Part shown: positions 13,992 through 13,999 of the stretch, one piece after another
How positions within the stretch are numbered: position 1 is the first letter of the stretch
Layout: each line of letters begins with the position of its first letter
From: 2-01-FULL-45-10 sp964450115
GTDB lineage: Bacteria; Omnitrophota; Gorgyraeia; 2-01-FULL-45-10
Reading direction: 5' to 3'
DNA: 13,999 nucleotides
Assembly (NCBI GenBank): GCA_964450115.1
Contig: CAYVCD010000038.1
Coordinates: forward strand, 1-13,999
Made by a program: the position numbers and the translations under genes
Notes under the pieces: generated by a model
Databases searched by the model: none
Told to the model about the DNA's origin: nothing
The model's input: the letters and a program-made list of their open reading frames with translations, nothing else

Positions 13992-13999
13992 TCACTACA

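Noticed and set aside
1..13999. tRNA or rRNA genes, CRISPR arrays, insertion sequences, phage genes
   Set aside because: No repeat-spacer pattern, transposase-like protein, or RNA gene signature was seen; nearly every base lies in a recognised coding gene.

Overview
All the genes in this window read on the minus strand, so the order of transcription runs from high to low coordinates. It is a dense block of 14 protein genes. They are separated by a few bases or overlap, and one gap of about 100 bases (8422-8515) is the only real intergenic space. The genes are bacterial housekeeping and cell-envelope genes. Moderate GC by eye, frequent ATA isoleucine codons, a GatCAB amidotransferase, two parvulin-type exported foldases, a bactofilin and a LarB point to an uncultivated diderm-type bacterium. 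Omnitrophota/Elusimicrobiota-like lineages come to mind, but that placement is inference from general gene content and cannot be proven here.

Right end (12099-13991): a transcription-repair coupling factor (Mfd) that carries the RNA polymerase-interaction domain and the full translocase motor. It is only 630 codons long. It starts at an ATG directly preceded by in-frame stops and ends right after the motor. A near-consensus sigma70-type promoter sits across the mfd stop codon and would drive the next genes with almost no 5' leader.

Centre-right (8516-12082): a lipoprotein parvulin isomerase, a SurA-like parvulin isomerase, pdxA (vitamin B6) and rsmA/ksgA (16S rRNA dimethylation). The surA-pdxA-rsmA order is the same as in the well-known enterobacterial operon.

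Centre (5252-8515): a promoter-like sequence and a strong 16-bp hairpin lead into gatC-gatA-gatB, the tRNA-dependent amidotransferase. The hairpin would occupy almost the whole 5' leader and bury the likely ribosome-binding site of gatC.

Centre-left (2129-5245): ctp (exported S41 protease), a YibQ-type divergent polysaccharide deacetylase and tsaD (tRNA t6A). These are tightly coupled to gatB and to one another.

Left (1-2136): mgtC-like membrane protein, a bactofilin fused to a C-terminal excisionase-type helix-turn-helix, a second small protein with the same kind of helix-turn-helix at its N-terminus and a membrane anchor at its C-terminus, and the first 170 codons of larB (nickel-pincer cofactor synthesis), which runs off the edge.

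The observations most worth following are the bactofilin-HTH plus tail-anchored HTH pair, the minimal Mfd lacking both partners of the known autoinhibitory contact, and the two compact regulatory regions.
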